DNA of 64,000 nt from Nocardioides gansuensis (GTDB lineage Bacteria > Actinomycetota > Actinomycetes > Propionibacteriales > Nocardioidaceae). The position numbers and the translations under genes were made by a program. Each line of letters starts with the position of its first letter. The stretch's first letter is position 1. Shown here in pieces: positions 1 through 9,084 of this stretch. The notes under the pieces were generated by a model. The model saw only the letters and a program-made list of their open reading frames with translations. It was not told where the DNA came from and made no database searches. Location of the stretch: contig NZ_QDGZ01000003.1 in the NCBI RefSeq assembly GCF_003076135.1, forward strand, positions 310,001 to 374,000. Reading direction: 5' to 3'.

Positions 1-312
1 CTGGATCGAGGAGTCGATCAGGTCGGCGTAGCCGGGCGCGCCTGTGCGCAGCTCCCGCAGCAGGGCGCGCAACGACGCGAAGCTCTCGTCGACCAGGGCG
101 AGACCGACCTCGTCGACCGACCCGAAGTGGCGGTAGAACGCGGTCGGCACCACCCCGACCTCCTTGGCCACCGCCCGCAGGGAGAGCGCGGCCAGGGTCG
201 ACTCGGCCGAGAGCGCCAGGGAGGCGTCGAGGATCGCCCGTCGGGTGCGCTCCTTCTGCTCGGTGCGCGTCAAGGAGGCCTCGGTCACCTGCCCGAGTGT
301 ACGGCCCGCCAT
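1..312 (-). CDS. TetR-family repressor, FabR/DesT-like (N-terminal part)
   Basis: Only the first 104 codons are present; the gene runs off the left edge. The N-terminal helix-turn-helix spans about residues 24-66, with the recognition segment VPTAFYRHFGSVDEVGL, followed by LVDESF and a Leu/Arg-rich helix. This pattern closely resembles FabR of E. coli and DesT of Pseudomonas, which sense the unsaturated to saturated acyl-CoA ratio and repress desaturase genes (family knowledge). It is divergent from a desaturase/reductase pair, which supports the same job here. The ATG at 312 has no clear Shine-Dalgarno sequence, so a GTG eight codons inside remains possible. Confidence 0.85.
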   Translation of the reverse strand, partial: MAGRTLGQVTEASLTRTEQKERTRRAILDASLALSAESTLAALSLRAVAKEVGVVPTAFYRHFGSVDEVGLALVDESFASLRALLRELRTGAPGYADLIDSSIQ

Positions 313-317
313 ATTTG

Positions 318-335
318 AGTGCACATATGTGCATC
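318..335. promoter_or_regulatory. Putative DesT/FabR-type operator 1
   Basis: AGTGCACATATGTGCATC lies 6 bases upstream of the repressor ATG and contains a perfect 14-bp palindrome at 320-333. It shares the left half AGTGCAC with the second operator at 391-418. Its position suggests autoregulation of the TetR gene. The sequence is seen directly; the binding assignment is inferred. Confidence 0.6.
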
Positions 336-390
336 GAGGTGCGCGACGTCACCCCGGGTCCGCTTGACGAGCGAGCTGACTGCCCCGCAG

Positions 391-418
391 AGTTGAGTGC
401 ACAGACGTTCACTCAACT
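391..418. promoter_or_regulatory. Putative DesT/FabR-type operator 2 over the desaturase promoter
   Basis: A 28-bp inverted repeat has 9-bp perfect arms AGTTGAGTG and CACTCAACT around a 10-base centre. Its core follows AGTGNACNNNNGTNCACT, the shape of DesT/FabR sites. A candidate promoter, TTGACG at 364-369 and CAGAGT at 388-393 with an 18-base spacer, overlaps it, so bound repressor would block the reductase-desaturase transcript. Promoter assignment is inference. Confidence 0.65.
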
Positions 419-434
419 TGAAAGAAGGTTGAAC

Positions 435-1553
435 ATGGGCCTCGCCCAGACTCTGCTCCGCTCCCGCGCGGTCGCCGCCTTGGCCACGCCCCACCCGGTC
501 GACCGCTACCTCGAGCTGGTCAACCCGATGTGGGCCGTGCAGGAGGTGCGCGCTGTCGTGACCGGGGTCCGCCGGGAGACCGGGGGCGAGCATCCCGTCA
601 CCACGCTGGTGCTGCAGCCGACGCCGACCTGGCGCGGCCACCGCGCCGGCCAGCACGTGCAGGTCGGCGTGGAGCTGCCCGGCATCGCCACCCGGCTGAC
701 CCGCGTGTTCACCATCTCGTCCGCGGCCTCCGCGCCCGGCGAGAAGATCACCCTGACGATCCGCGCCCACGACCACCGCGACGGCCGCCCGTCCGTCTCG
801 CGCCACCTCGCGACGGCAGCGGAGCCCGGCACGGTGCTCCATCTCTCCCAGGCGATGGGCGACTTCACCTTGCCGGTCAGCCCGGCCACGCCGGGCATCG
901 ACCCGCTCCTCTTCATCACGGGCGGCTCCGGCATCACGCCGGCCATGTCGATGCTGCGCACCCTCCTGCGGGACGGGTACGACGGCCGCGCCGGTCGTCC
1001 GGTCATGTTCCTGCACTACGCCCGCTCGGCCGACGACCAGATCTTCGCCGGTGAGCTCGCGGCGATCGCCGCGGCCGACAACGACGTGACCGTGCACCTG
1101 CGCCACGGCCACCAGCTCTTCAACGAGCCGGACCTCCGGCGCACCGTCCCCGGCTACCGCGACACCGACACCTGGGTGTGCGGGCCGGGCGGACTGGTCG
1201 ACCTCGTGCGCGCGGCGTACCCCGACGCCAGCCCCGCCAGAGCAGGGCGCCTGCGGGTGGAGTTCTTCAAGCCGCCGGCCTCGGCCGGCTCCGGCAGCGC
1301 CGAGGGTGACGTGACGTTCGCCCGCGCGGGCCGTGCGGCGGCCAACACAGGCGCCTCGCTGCTGGAGCAGGCCGAGGTACTCGGTCTCCGCCCGCCGTCG
1401 GGCTGCCGGATGGGCATCTGCTTCTCCTGCACCGCCCGCAAGACCGAGGGCACGGTGCGCAACGTCGTCACGGGCGTCGAGTCCTCGATGCCCGACGAGG
1501 ACATCCAGATCTGCGTCTCCTCCCCGGTCGGCGACTGCGTCGTCGACCTCTGA
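435..1553 (+). CDS. Ferredoxin-type oxidoreductase, electron donor for acyl-CoA desaturase
   Basis: This 372-residue flavo-iron-sulfur protein probably passes electrons from NAD(P)H to the desaturase encoded next to it. The FAD motif RVFTIS is at 90-95, the nucleotide-binding GGSGITP at 163-169 and CGP at 249-251. A C-terminal plant-type 2Fe-2S domain has Cys324, Cys329, Cys332 and Cys360. The order FNR then ferredoxin matches mycobacterial Rv3230c and Pseudomonas DesC. The open frame extends upstream, but the ATG at 435 follows GAAAGAAGG at 420-428 and lies after the operators, so it is chosen. The next gene starts 15 bases after the stop, indicating an operon. Confidence 0.88.
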   Translation: MGLAQTLLRSRAVAALATPHPVDRYLELVNPMWAVQEVRAVVTGVRRETGGEHPVTTLVLQPTPTWRGHRAGQHVQVGVELPGIATRLTRVFTISSAASAPGEKITLTIRAHDHRDGRPSVSRHLATAAEPGTVLHLSQAMGDFTLPVSPATPGIDPLLFITGGSGITPAMSMLRTLLRDGYDGRAGRPVMFLHYARSADDQIFAGELAAIAAADNDVTVHLRHGHQLFNEPDLRRTVPGYRDTDTWVCGPGGLVDLVRAAYPDASPARAGRLRVEFFKPPASAGSGSAEGDVTFARAGRAAANTGASLLEQAEVLGLRPPSGCRMGICFSCTARKTEGTVRNVVTGVESSMPDEDIQICVSSPVGDCVVDL

Positions 1554-1568
1554 CCGAAAGGCACCCCG

Positions 1569-2675
1569 ATGACCACCACGCATCCGCACACGCTCAGCCC
1601 CGAGCAGCTCGCGACGTTCGGCGAGGAGCTCGACGCCATCCGGCAGCGCGTGCTCGCCGACCTCGGCGCCGCCGACGCCGACTACATCCGGCGCGTCGTC
1701 AAGGCCCAGCGGGGGTTCGAGGTGGCCGGCCGTGCGCTCTTCTACGTGCCCCCGGCCTGGCCGCTGGCCGTCGCCGCCCTGAGCGTCTCCAAGATCCTGG
1801 ACAACATGGAGATCGGCCACAACGTCATGCATGGCCAGTACGACTGGATGGGCGACCCCGGGCTGAACTCCCGGATGTTCGAGTGGGACACGATGGCGCC
1901 CAGCGAGAACTGGAAGTACGGCCACAACTACGTCCACCACACCTACACCAACATCGTCGGCAAGGACCGTGACATCGGCTACGGCATCCTGCGGATGGAC
2001 GAGGACCAGGAGTGGCACCCCTACTACCTGGGCAACCCGCTCTACGCGTTCCTGCTGATGACCTTCTTCGAGTGGGGCGTCGCGCTGCACGACCTCGAGG
2101 TCGACGAGCTGGTTGCCGGCCGGCGCACCTGGGCGGAGAACCGGCAGATCGCCGCGCGCATCTGGCGCAAGGTCCGCAAGCAGACGTTCAAGGACTACGT
2201 GCTCTTCCCGGCGCTGACCGGCCCGCTGTTCCCGCTGACCTTCGCCGGCAACGTGGTGGCCAACCTGGTGCGCAACGTGTGGGCCTTCAACATCATCTTC
2301 TGCGGCCACTTCCCGTCCGGCGTCGCGACCTTCTCCATGGAGGAGTGCGAGGACGAGACGCGCGGCCACTGGTACTACCGCCAGCTGCTCGGGTCGGCCA
2401 ACATCACGGGCAGCAGGCTGATGCACGTGATGAGCGGCAACCTCTCGCACCAGATCGAGCACCACCTCTTCCCGGACCTGCCGGCCCGTCGCTATCCGGA
2501 GATAGCCGAGGAGGTGCGCGAGATCTGCGAGCGCTACGACCTGCCCTACAACCAGGGCCCGCTGCACAAGCAGCTCGCCAGCGTCGCGGGCAAGATCTTC
2601 CGGATGGCATTGCCGCCGCGCAGGAAGACGGCCGAGCCGGTCGCACCGCTCGCCGAGACGCCGGCCGCGGCCTGA
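1569..2675 (+). CDS. Membrane acyl-CoA delta-9-type desaturase
   Basis: A 368-residue fatty acid desaturase with the three histidine boxes that ligate the di-iron centre: HNVMH at 84-88, HNYVHH at 119-124 and HQIEHH at 294-299. Hydrophobic stretches at about 55-75 and 155-175 and around 215-250 fit the usual hairpin membrane topology. It likely introduces a double bond into saturated acyl-CoA using the reductase encoded upstream, as proposed for mycobacterial DesA3. AAAGG at 1557-1561 is the ribosome site. Divergent FabR/DesT-like repressor and operators suggest control by the acyl-CoA pool. Exact regiospecificity cannot be read from sequence. Confidence 0.9.
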   Translation: MTTTHPHTLSPEQLATFGEELDAIRQRVLADLGAADADYIRRVVKAQRGFEVAGRALFYVPPAWPLAVAALSVSKILDNMEIGHNVMHGQYDWMGDPGLNSRMFEWDTMAPSENWKYGHNYVHHTYTNIVGKDRDIGYGILRMDEDQEWHPYYLGNPLYAFLLMTFFEWGVALHDLEVDELVAGRRTWAENRQIAARIWRKVRKQTFKDYVLFPALTGPLFPLTFAGNVVANLVRNVWAFNIIFCGHFPSGVATFSMEECEDETRGHWYYRQLLGSANITGSRLMHVMSGNLSHQIEHHLFPDLPARRYPEIAEEVREICERYDLPYNQGPLHKQLASVAGKIFRMALPPRRKTAEPVAPLAETPAAA

Positions 2676-2699
2676 CAACCGGTGGGAGAGACTGCACCC

Positions 2700-2903
2700 A
2701 TGAGCAGGCTCAGCAAGGGTGAGATCACCAAGGACGCGGTGCAGGACGCCGTGACCGCCGCGGTCCACACGGTCGGCGAGGTCACCGGCATCGTCACCAA
2801 CGCCGTCAAGGACGTCGTCGGGGCCGTCGGCGGCCTGGCCTCCGAGGTCTTCGAGATCCGCGAGGCGGCCCGCAAGGCCGCCCACGACGAGGCCGACGGG
2901 TAG
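2700..2903 (+). CDS. Small helical protein downstream of desaturase
   Basis: A 67-residue protein of unknown function. It is rich in Ala, Val, Glu and Lys with no Cys and no clear membrane segment; the repeated pattern AVxxAVxxVGEVTG and VTNAVKDVVGAVGG suggests amphipathic helices. The ATG at 2700 is preferred over an in-frame GTG at 2682 because GGTGGGAGAG at 2681-2690 then becomes the ribosome site. It lies 24 bases after the desaturase stop and before a strong hairpin, so it is probably the last gene of the desaturase operon. A lipid-interacting or accessory role is only a guess from position. Confidence 0.6.
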   Translation: MSRLSKGEITKDAVQDAVTAAVHTVGEVTGIVTNAVKDVVGAVGGLASEVFEIREAARKAAHDEADG

Positions 2904-2915
2904 GACCCGGGAGAC

Positions 2916-2956
2916 GCAGAGGGGCCGCTCGCCGACCAGGCCAGCGGCCTCTCTGC
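2916..2956. terminator. Hairpin terminator between convergent genes
   Basis: A 14-bp stem with a single G-T wobble (2916-2929 and 2943-2956) around a 13-base loop. It lies between the end of the desaturase operon and the convergent DUF6104 gene, so it may serve both strands. Confidence 0.7.
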
Positions 2957-2988
2957 GCATGCCGAACTGGTGAGGTCAGGCGGGGAGG

Positions 2989-3165
2989 TCAGTCCTCCGG
3001 GTCGTCGAGCCGGGCCAGCCAGGTGGCCAGCCGCTCGACGGCCGTCTCGAACTCCGGGTGGGAGTCCACGAAGGCCTGCATCTGGTCGGCGACCCAGGCC
3101 AGGGTGACCTCCTCGTCACCCCGCCGCCGCTCCAGCTCCTCGATGCCGCGATCGGTGAAGTACAT
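2989..3165 (-). CDS. DUF6104 family small protein
   Basis: A 58-residue acidic protein starting MYFTDRGIEELERRRGDE and ending with ERLATWLARLDDPED. This matches the conserved actinobacterial DUF6104 family as I remember it, whose members sit next to the 2-oxoglutarate dehydrogenase E1 gene. No function is known. The ATG at 3165 lies 5 bases after the kgd stop on the same strand, so it is almost certainly cotranscribed with and translated after kgd. No membrane segment or metal motif is visible. Confidence 0.8.
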   Translation of the reverse strand: MYFTDRGIEELERRRGDEEVTLAWVADQMQAFVDSHPEFETAVERLATWLARLDDPED

Positions 3166-3170
3166 CGGCC

Positions 3171-6100
3171 TCAGTAGTCGCTGTCGCCGAACGTCGTGGC
3201 TGGCCCGAAGGCCACGTCGAGCAGCGCCTTCTGCTCCTCCGTGTGGCGCTTCACGGTGCCCACGGACGGGGATGCGGAGGCAGGACGGGTGACCGGCTGC
3301 ACGTCCACGTCGAGCTCCGGCCAGACGTTGAGGCTGTAGAACGGCCACGGGCCCATGTTGAACGGCTCGTCCTGCACCCAGCGCACGGCCTTGAGGTTGG
3401 GGTACTTCGCCAGCTCGGCGCGGATCTCGTCGACCGGCTGCGGGTAGAGCTGCTCCACCCGGCCGATCGCGAAGGTCTCCCCGTTGTCCCGCTTGGCCCG
3501 CTCGACGTGCAGGTCCCAGGTGACGCGGCCCGAGCAGAGCAGCAGCGTCTCGACCTTGGCCGGGTCGGCCGTGGCGTCCCCGATGAACGGGCGGAACGTC
3601 GTGTCGCCGGTGAAGTCGCTCGGCTGGGAGGCGGCCTCCTTGCGCTTGAGCATCGACTTCGGGGTGAACACGATCAGCGGGCGGTGCTCCTCGCCGAGCG
3701 AGTGACGGCGCAGCAGGTGGAAGTACGACGCGGGGGTCGAGGGCTGCGCGACCGTCATCGTCTCCTCGGCGCACATCGTCAGGAAGCGCTCGATGCGGGC
3801 CGACGAGTGGTCGGGGCCCTGGCCCTCGTAGCCGTGGGGGAGCAGCAGGACCACGCCCGACTGCTGGCGCCACTTGGTCTCGCCGGAGGAGATGAACTCG
3901 TCGATCACGGTCTGGGCGCCGTTGACGAAGTCGCCGAACTGCGCCTCCCAGAGGACCAGCGCCTCGGGGCGCGCCACGGAGTAGCCGTACTCGAAGCCCA
4001 GGGCGGCGTACTCCGAGAGCAGCGAGTCGTAGACGTAGAACTTCGCCTGGTCCTCGGTGAGATTGGTCAGCGGCGTCCACTCGTCCGCGTTGGTGCGGTC
4101 GATGATCGTCGCGAACCGCTGCACGAACGTGCCACGGCGCGAGTCCTGGCCGGCCAGGCGCACCGGGCGGCCGTCCATGAGCAGCGAGCCGAACGCGAGG
4201 ATCTCGCCGGTGCCCCAGTCGATGGGTCCCTCGGTGATCGCCGCCGCACGCCGCTGCAGTTGCGGCATCACCTTCGGGTGGACGGTGAAGCCGTCCGGCG
4301 GCGTGGTGTAGGCGTCGGCGATCCGCTTCATGACCTCCGGCGTGACCGCCGTACGGGCCTCGCCCGCGGGCTTGTCGGGGTAGTCCGGGACGGTGGTCCA
4401 GTCCGACGGCTGGCTGTTGGCCTCGCGCACCTCGGTGAAGACCCGCTCGAGCTGCTTCTGATAGTCGTTGAGGACCTGCTCGGCCTCCTCGATCGTGATG
4501 TCACCGCGGCCGATGAGGGACTCGGTGTAGAGCTTGCGCACCGAGCGCTTCTGCTCGATCAGGTCGTACATGAGCGGCTGGGTGTACGACGGGTCGTCGC
4601 CCTCGTTGTGGCCCCGACGGCGGTAGCACACCAGGTCGATGACGACGTCCTTGTTGAAGGCCTGGCGGTATTCGAACGCGAGCCGGGCCACCCGGATGCA
4701 GGCCTCGGGGTCGTCGCCGTTGACGTGGAAGATCGGCGCCTGGACCATCCGGGCCACGTCTGTGCAGTAGAGCGAGGAGCGCGACGAGCCGGGGGAGGTG
4801 GTGAAGCCGACCTGGTTGTTGACCACCACGTGGATGGTGCCGCCCGTGCGGTAGCCGCGGAGCTGGGAGAGGTTGAGCGTCTCCGCGACGACGCCCTGGC
4901 CGGCGAAGGCCGCGTCACCGTGCACCAGCAAGGGCAGGACCGGGAACAGATCGCTCCGGTCGAGCACGTCCTGCTTGGCGCGGGCGATGCCCTCCAGGAC
5001 CGGGTCGACCGCCTCGAGGTGCGAGGGGTTGGCCGCGACCGAGACCTTGATCTTCTCTCCCGAGCCGGCGACGAACTCGCCCTCGGCGCCGAGGTGGTAC
5101 TTCACGTCGCCGGAGCCCTGGACCGTGCGCGGGTCGATGTTGCCCTCGAACTCGCGGAAGATCTGGCTGTACTTCTTGCCGACGATGTTGGCCAGCACGT
5201 TGAGGCGGCCGCGGTGGGCCATGCCGATGCAGACCTCGTCGAGCCCGGACTGGGCGGCGGCCTCGCAGATCTCGTCGATCACGGGGATGGTGGTCTCGCC
5301 GCCCTCGAGGCTGAAGCGCTTCTGGCCGACGAACTTGGTCTGGAGGAAGGTCTCGAAGGCCTCCGCCTGGTTGAGCTTGAGCAGGATGCGCAGCTGCTCC
5401 TCGCGCGACTCCTTGTCGTACGGCTTCTCGACCCGCTCCTGGATCCACCGCCGCTGCTCGGGGTCCATGATGTGCATGTACTCGATGCCGGTGGTGCGGC
5501 AGTAGGAGTCGCGCAGGATGCCGAGGATGTGGCGCAGCTTCATGAAGCGCCGGCCCTCGCCGCCGAACGAGCCGGTGGCGAACTCGCGGTCGAGGTCCCA
5601 CAGGGTCAGCCCGTGCGACTCCACCTCGAGGTCGGGGTGGCTGCGCTGGCGGTATTCGAGCGGGTCGGTGTCGGCCATCATGTGGCCGCGCACGCGGTAG
5701 GCGTGGATCAGCTCGAGGATGCGGGCCTGCTTGCTGATGTCCTCGTCGTGCGTGGTCGCGATGTCCTGGGCCCAGCGGATGGGCTCGTAGGGGATGCGCA
5801 GCGACCGGAAGATCTCGTCGTAGAACCCGTCCTCGCCGAGGAGCAGGCTGTGCACCCGGCGCAGGAACTCGCCCGACTGGGCGCCCTGGATGACGCGGTG
5901 GTCGTAGGTCGAGGTGATCGTCATGATCCGGCTCACCGCGTTGCGGGTCAGCGTCTCCTCCGACGCGCCCTGGAACTCCGGCGGGTAGTCCATCGAGCCG
6001 ACGCCGATGATGGCGGCCTGGCCGGCCATCAGGCGGGGCACCGAGTTGTTGGTGCCGAGGCCGCCGACGTTCGTGAGGCTGACCGTCGTGCCGGTGTAGT

Positions 6101-6965
6101 CCTCCATCGTCAGCTTGTTGTCGCGGGCCTTGCGGATGATCTCCTCGTAGGCGGTCCAGAACCCGGCGAAGTCCAGGGCCTCGCAGCCCTTGATGGACGG
6201 CGCGACGAGCTGGCGGGTGCCGTCGGGCCTCTGCTGGTCGATCGCGAGGCCGAGGTTGATGTGGGCCGGCGTGACCATGGTCGGCTTGCCGTCGATCTCA
6301 CCGTAGGAGTTGTTCATCTCCGGCATCGACTTGATCGCCTTGACGAGCGCGTAGCCGATGATGTGGGTGAAGGAGACCTTGCCGCCGCGGGCGCGCTTGA
6401 GGTGGTTGTTGATGACCGTGCGGTTGTCCCAGAGCAGCTTCACCGGCACGTTGCGCACGGAGGTCGCGGTCGGCACCGACAGCGAGACGTCCATGTTCTT
6501 CGCCGTCGCGGCGGCGATGCCACGCAGGGTCGTGTACGTCGGCTCGTCGGTCGCCGCGGCAGGTGCACTCGGCTTCGGGTCACGCGGCGCCGGGCTCGTC
6601 GTGCCCTTCGCCGGCTCGGCAGCCTTGGCCTCCGGGCGGGGCTTGGCGACGGGCGCGGGCGCGGCGGGCGGGGCCGGTGTAGGGGCTGGAGTGGGGGCTG
6701 GAGCGGGAGCGGCCTGAGCAGCCGGGGCAGGGGCGGCGGCCGGAGCGGAGGTGGCGGCCGGGGCGGAGGTGGCGGCCGGGGCCGGAGCTGCGGCGATGCC
6801 GTTGCCGGCATTGCCGTCGAAGTAGGCGCGCCACTCCGGGCTCACCGACCCGGGATCCGCGTCGTAGGCCTCCCTCATCTCCTCCACGAGCCACTCGTTG
6901 GCTCCCATGTCGGCGGATGGTGTGGTGGGGGAGCTGCCGGGCTGGCCGGCGGGGGACTGCGACAC
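3171..6965 (-). CDS. kgd: Multifunctional 2-oxoglutarate metabolism enzyme (E1/decarboxylase with E2 domain)
   Basis: A 1264-residue Kgd/OdhA-type protein of the TCA cycle. A short E1 N-terminal segment ([10 protein letters not shown]) is followed by an Ala/Pro-rich linker (about 50-135), an E2-like succinyltransferase domain, and the thiamine-diphosphate E1 domain from about 430 to the end, with HRGRLN near 584 and [10 protein letters not shown] near 680. There is no lipoyl domain. The E2 active-site motif reads HRVIQG at 356-361; typical E2 enzymes have D at the Q position, and mycobacterial Kgd also has Q (as remembered). The GTG at 6965 is chosen because it follows GAAGAGG; an internal ATG at 6908 lacks one. 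DUF6104 follows directly. Confidence 0.93.
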   Translation of the reverse strand: MSQSPAGQPGSSPTTPSADMGANEWLVEEMREAYDADPGSVSPEWRAYFDGNAGNGIAAAPAPAATSAPAATSAPAAAPAPAAQAAPAPAPTPAPTPAPPAAPAPVAKPRPEAKAAEPAKGTTSPAPRDPKPSAPAAATDEPTYTTLRGIAAATAKNMDVSLSVPTATSVRNVPVKLLWDNRTVINNHLKRARGGKVSFTHIIGYALVKAIKSMPEMNNSYGEIDGKPTMVTPAHINLGLAIDQQRPDGTRQLVAPSIKGCEALDFAGFWTAYEEIIRKARDNKLTMEDYTGTTVSLTNVGGLGTNNSVPRLMAGQAAIIGVGSMDYPPEFQGASEETLTRNAVSRIMTITSTYDHRVIQGAQSGEFLRRVHSLLLGEDGFYDEIFRSLRIPYEPIRWAQDIATTHDEDISKQARILELIHAYRVRGHMMADTDPLEYRQRSHPDLEVESHGLTLWDLDREFATGSFGGEGRRFMKLRHILGILRDSYCRTTGIEYMHIMDPEQRRWIQERVEKPYDKESREEQLRILLKLNQAEAFETFLQTKFVGQKRFSLEGGETTIPVIDEICEAAAQSGLDEVCIGMAHRGRLNVLANIVGKKYSQIFREFEGNIDPRTVQGSGDVKYHLGAEGEFVAGSGEKIKVSVAANPSHLEAVDPVLEGIARAKQDVLDRSDLFPVLPLLVHGDAAFAGQGVVAETLNLSQLRGYRTGGTIHVVVNNQVGFTTSPGSSRSSLYCTDVARMVQAPIFHVNGDDPEACIRVARLAFEYRQAFNKDVVIDLVCYRRRGHNEGDDPSYTQPLMYDLIEQKRSVRKLYTESLIGRGDITIEEAEQVLNDYQKQLERVFTEVREANSQPSDWTTVPDYPDKPAGEARTAVTPEVMKRIADAYTTPPDGFTVHPKVMPQLQRRAAAITEGPIDWGTGEILAFGSLLMDGRPVRLAGQDSRRGTFVQRFATIIDRTNADEWTPLTNLTEDQAKFYVYDSLLSEYAALGFEYGYSVARPEALVLWEAQFGDFVNGAQTVIDEFISSGETKWRQQSGVVLLLPHGYEGQGPDHSSARIERFLTMCAEETMTVAQPSTPASYFHLLRRHSLGEEHRPLIVFTPKSMLKRKEAASQPSDFTGDTTFRPFIGDATADPAKVETLLLCSGRVTWDLHVERAKRDNGETFAIGRVEQLYPQPVDEIRAELAKYPNLKAVRWVQDEPFNMGPWPFYSLNVWPELDVDVQPVTRPASASPSVGTVKRHTEEQKALLDVAFGPATTFGDSDY

Positions 6966-7017
6966 GGCTGGGTTCGCCTCTTCCGGGTGTCTGGTCACGT
7001 GCGGAGGATCGGCGCCA

Positions 7018-7023
7018 AGGCTA
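7018..7023 (-). promoter_or_regulatory. Candidate -10 box for kgd
   Basis: TAGCCT on the minus strand would start a transcript near 7011, giving a leader of about 46 bases before the kgd GTG. No convincing -35 box is visible. The assignment rests on spacing only. Confidence 0.35.
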
Positions 7024-7111
7024 GTCCCACACGCCCACAAATGCAGGGGTGGGCCCGCGCTTTGGTGCACTGTGTGCCCAGCGCCACAGCACCACCTCGT
7101 CTGGAGACCTG

Positions 7112-7735
7112 ATGAATACCCCCGTCCGGGCCCCGTCCCGGCTCCTCGCACCGCTCCTCTCCGTCCTCGTCGCCGTCGCCCTCGTCCTGTCCGGCTGCAC
7201 CGGGGACGGCGCCGGCGAGCGGCCGCGGAAGGCCGCGCCCGCCCGCCATGGCAGCCCCGCCGTCACCTCGGACGCCCCCGATGAGCTCCGCACCCGCTCC
7301 GACGTCGGACGCGTCGTCGGCAAGCTGCCCGGTCCGCGTCGCCGTGCCGTGCGCCGCCAGGTCACCCGCGTGGTCGACCAGTGGTGGGAGGCCGCCTTCC
7401 TCGATGGCGACTACCCGCGCGCGGGGTTCCCGGCCGCCTTCCCCGGCTTCACGAAGGGGGCCGAGCGCCAGGCGCGTCGTGACAAGGAGCTGATGTCCAA
7501 CGCGGCGCTCGGGCCCAGGGTGGACTCGGTCCGGGCCACCCGCCGCCGGGTGCTCGTCGACCTGCTCGCCGTCCGCCACACCGTGCGCGCGGCCACGGCC
7601 CGATTCCTCCTCGCCTTCCGCACCACCGGCAAGCGCGCCGGTCGGGTCGAGGTGCGCGGCCGGCTCTTCTTCACCCGCACGCCGCGCGGCTGGCGGGTCT
7701 TCGGCTACGACGTCTCGAAGGGGGTCCGCGCATGA
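7112..7735 (+). CDS. Predicted lipoprotein
   Basis: A 207-residue secreted protein. The N-terminus has a hydrophobic segment (about 11-26) ending in the lipobox LSGC with Cys29, so it should be lipidated and anchored to the outer face of the membrane. The mature part is strongly basic (many Arg/Lys) with no family I recognise; residues about 80-205 may form a compact domain with the ending [13 protein letters not shown] near 7103 precedes the ATG. The last four bases overlap the start of the LCP gene (ATGA), so the two are translationally coupled. This suggests a cell-envelope role, perhaps assisting the LCP enzyme; that is inference. Confidence 0.75.
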   Translation: MNTPVRAPSRLLAPLLSVLVAVALVLSGCTGDGAGERPRKAAPARHGSPAVTSDAPDELRTRSDVGRVVGKLPGPRRRAVRRQVTRVVDQWWEAAFLDGDYPRAGFPAAFPGFTKGAERQARRDKELMSNAALGPRVDSVRATRRRVLVDLLAVRHTVRAATARFLLAFRTTGKRAGRVEVRGRLFFTRTPRGWRVFGYDVSKGVRA

Positions 7736-8652
7736 GGATCCAGCGCCGCACCCGACTCGCCCGCCGCCTCCGCGGCACCGCGCTCGCGGCCGTGCTCGGC
7801 CTCTCCGCGATCGTCGTACCAGACGCGGCCGTGCATCCCACCGACGTCGCCCTGGCGCGGATCCGGCACGCCGAGGCCGTCGACGTCACGCCCCGCGTCA
7901 TCTGGATCCTCGCGGTGGGCTCCGACGCCCGCCCGGGGCAGGACATGCTCCGCAGCCGCGGTGACGCGCTCCAGCTGGTCGGCATCAACACCCGCACGCA
8001 CGCAGCGGTGGCCCTCGGCGTCCCGCGCGACTCGTGGGTGCCGATCCCGGGCTACGGCATGGAGAAGATCAACGCGGCGCTCTACTTCGGCGGCCCGCGG
8101 ACCATGGCGGCCGCGATGCGCGACCTCACGGGCATCGGCGCCGACTACGTCATGGTGACCCGCTTCCCGTTCTTCGAGGACATGGTCGACTCGATCGGCG
8201 GCATCGACGTCGTCAACCCGCGCCGCTTCTGGGACCCAGACCTCAAGAAGGAGGGGTTCCGGGCGGGCCGCATCCACCTGGGCGGGTACGACGCGATGGC
8301 GTTCTCCCGGATCCGCAAGTCGCTGCCCGGGGGAGACTTCGACCGGTCGGCCAACCAGCAGCGCATTCTCCGCGGCATCCACGCGCGGATCCGCGCGCAG
8401 GCCGACCGGCCAGGCTTCGTCGAGCGCGGGGTGATGGCCGTGCTGCGGCGCACCGCCACCGATGCGAGCCCCGCAGAGCTGTTCGCCATCGCGCAGGCCG
8501 TGGCCCAGGTCGAGCCCCGTCGCATCACCACCTGCGTGATCCGGGGCCGGATCGGGTCGGTCGGCGCGCAGAGCGTGGTCTTCCCGGACCGGGCACAGGC
8601 GCGCCGCCTCGGGGCGGCAGCCCGGCAGGACGCGACGCTCCGCGGCTGCTGA
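7732..8652 (+). CDS. LytR-CpsA-Psr (LCP) family protein
   Basis: A 306-residue LCP protein with an N-terminal signal/anchor (about 15-33) and an extracytoplasmic LCP domain from about 55. Typical motifs are VGSDAR, the acidic/Arg pair PRDSW, and FDRSANQQ, which in this family bind the polyprenyl pyrophosphate and Mg. LCP enzymes transfer lipid-linked glycopolymers such as teichoic acid or arabinogalactan to peptidoglycan. It overlaps the upstream lipoprotein gene by 4 bases. Its last codons and TGA lie in the first copy of a 26-base direct repeat (8642-8667), so the extreme C-terminus LRGC comes from repeat sequence. Confidence 0.88.
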   Translation: MRIQRRTRLARRLRGTALAAVLGLSAIVVPDAAVHPTDVALARIRHAEAVDVTPRVIWILAVGSDARPGQDMLRSRGDALQLVGINTRTHAAVALGVPRDSWVPIPGYGMEKINAALYFGGPRTMAAAMRDLTGIGADYVMVTRFPFFEDMVDSIGGIDVVNPRRFWDPDLKKEGFRAGRIHLGGYDAMAFSRIRKSLPGGDFDRSANQQRILRGIHARIRAQADRPGFVERGVMAVLRRTATDASPAELFAIAQAVAQVEPRRITTCVIRGRIGSVGAQSVVFPDRAQARRLGAAARQDATLRGC

Positions 8653-8694
8653 CGCCCGGCTGGTCGATGCGGCTGCTGACGCCCGGCTGGTCGA
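8642..8694 (+). repeat. 26-base direct repeat (2 copies) ending in a dispersed element
   Basis: Two identical 26-base copies occupy 8642-8667 and 8669-8694 (period 27). The first contains the LCP stop codon. The second runs into TGGTCGAGCGGAGTCGAGACC at 8688-8708, which has the same 8-base ends as an element inside prmC at 22376-22396. Confidence 0.85.
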
Positions 8695-8713
8695 GCGGAG
8701 TCGAGACCCGCAC

Positions 8714-8746
8714 GCGCCGGGACGGACCCCATGCCCGTCCCGGCGC
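8714..8746 (+). terminator. Likely terminator of the lipoprotein-LCP operon
   Basis: A perfect 12-bp GC stem (GCGCCGGGACGG at 8714-8725 pairing with 8735-8746) with a 9-base loop lies 62 bases after the LCP stop. There is only a weak T-rich tail. The rest of 8747-8928 holds an 8-bp inverted repeat (8771-8778/8791-8798) and the palindrome GTCACGCATCGTGAC at 8812-8826; I see no gene there. Confidence 0.6.
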
Positions 8747-8928
8747 TGCTCGATCGTAGACGCCGGGACCGACAGCGGGCCCTCGTCCGTCCGCTGTCAG
8801 CGGGGGTAGATGTCACGCATCGTGACGCTGCGGGTCTCCGTCGCGGCTTGACCGAGGGCACCCGGAAGCCGTGGAGAGTGAAGTGGCGGCGCTCCATGAG
8901 CACCGCCACGTCATCGTGATGAACTGGG

Positions 8929-9001
8929 CGCCCCCGGCAGGATTCGAACCTGCGGCACCTGGTACCGGAAACCAGTGCTCTATCCCCTGAGCTACGGAGG
9001 C
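8929..9001 (-). tRNA. tRNA-Arg (anticodon CCG)
   Basis: A full cloverleaf reads on the minus strand: acceptor GCCTCCG/CGGGGGC with one G-U pair, D arm AGCTCAGGGGATAGAGC, anticodon arm CTGGT-TTCCGGT-ACCAG, and T arm GCAGG-TTCGAAT-CCTGC. The anticodon CCG reads the CGG Arg codon. The discriminator base is G and CCA is not encoded. It is 73 nt long and lies divergent from argS, 83 bases away. Confidence 0.96.
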
Positions 9002-9072
9002 CTGCGCCACAACAGGCGCGATGCGGAAGACTACCGGGCGATATCGGTGCGAGGGAAACCGGTCGGCGCCGA

Positions 9073-9078
9073 TAGGCT
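9073..9078 (+). promoter_or_regulatory. -10 box for leaderless argS mRNA
   Basis: TAGGCT ends 6 bases before the argS GTG, so transcription would start at or next to the start codon. There is no Shine-Dalgarno sequence in the gap, which supports a leaderless transcript. Confidence 0.65.
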
Positions 9079-9084
9079 GACGCG

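Noticed and set aside
3243..7112. A very long open frame on the plus strand opposite kgd
   Set aside because: GC-rich codon bias in kgd leaves the opposite strand free of stops. The translated product is low-complexity Arg/Gly/Ala with no domain, and kgd is certain.
7112..8652. Riboswitch or attenuator in the kgd/lipoprotein spacer
   Set aside because: The 146-base spacer has short GC repeats only; no known riboswitch core could be recognised.
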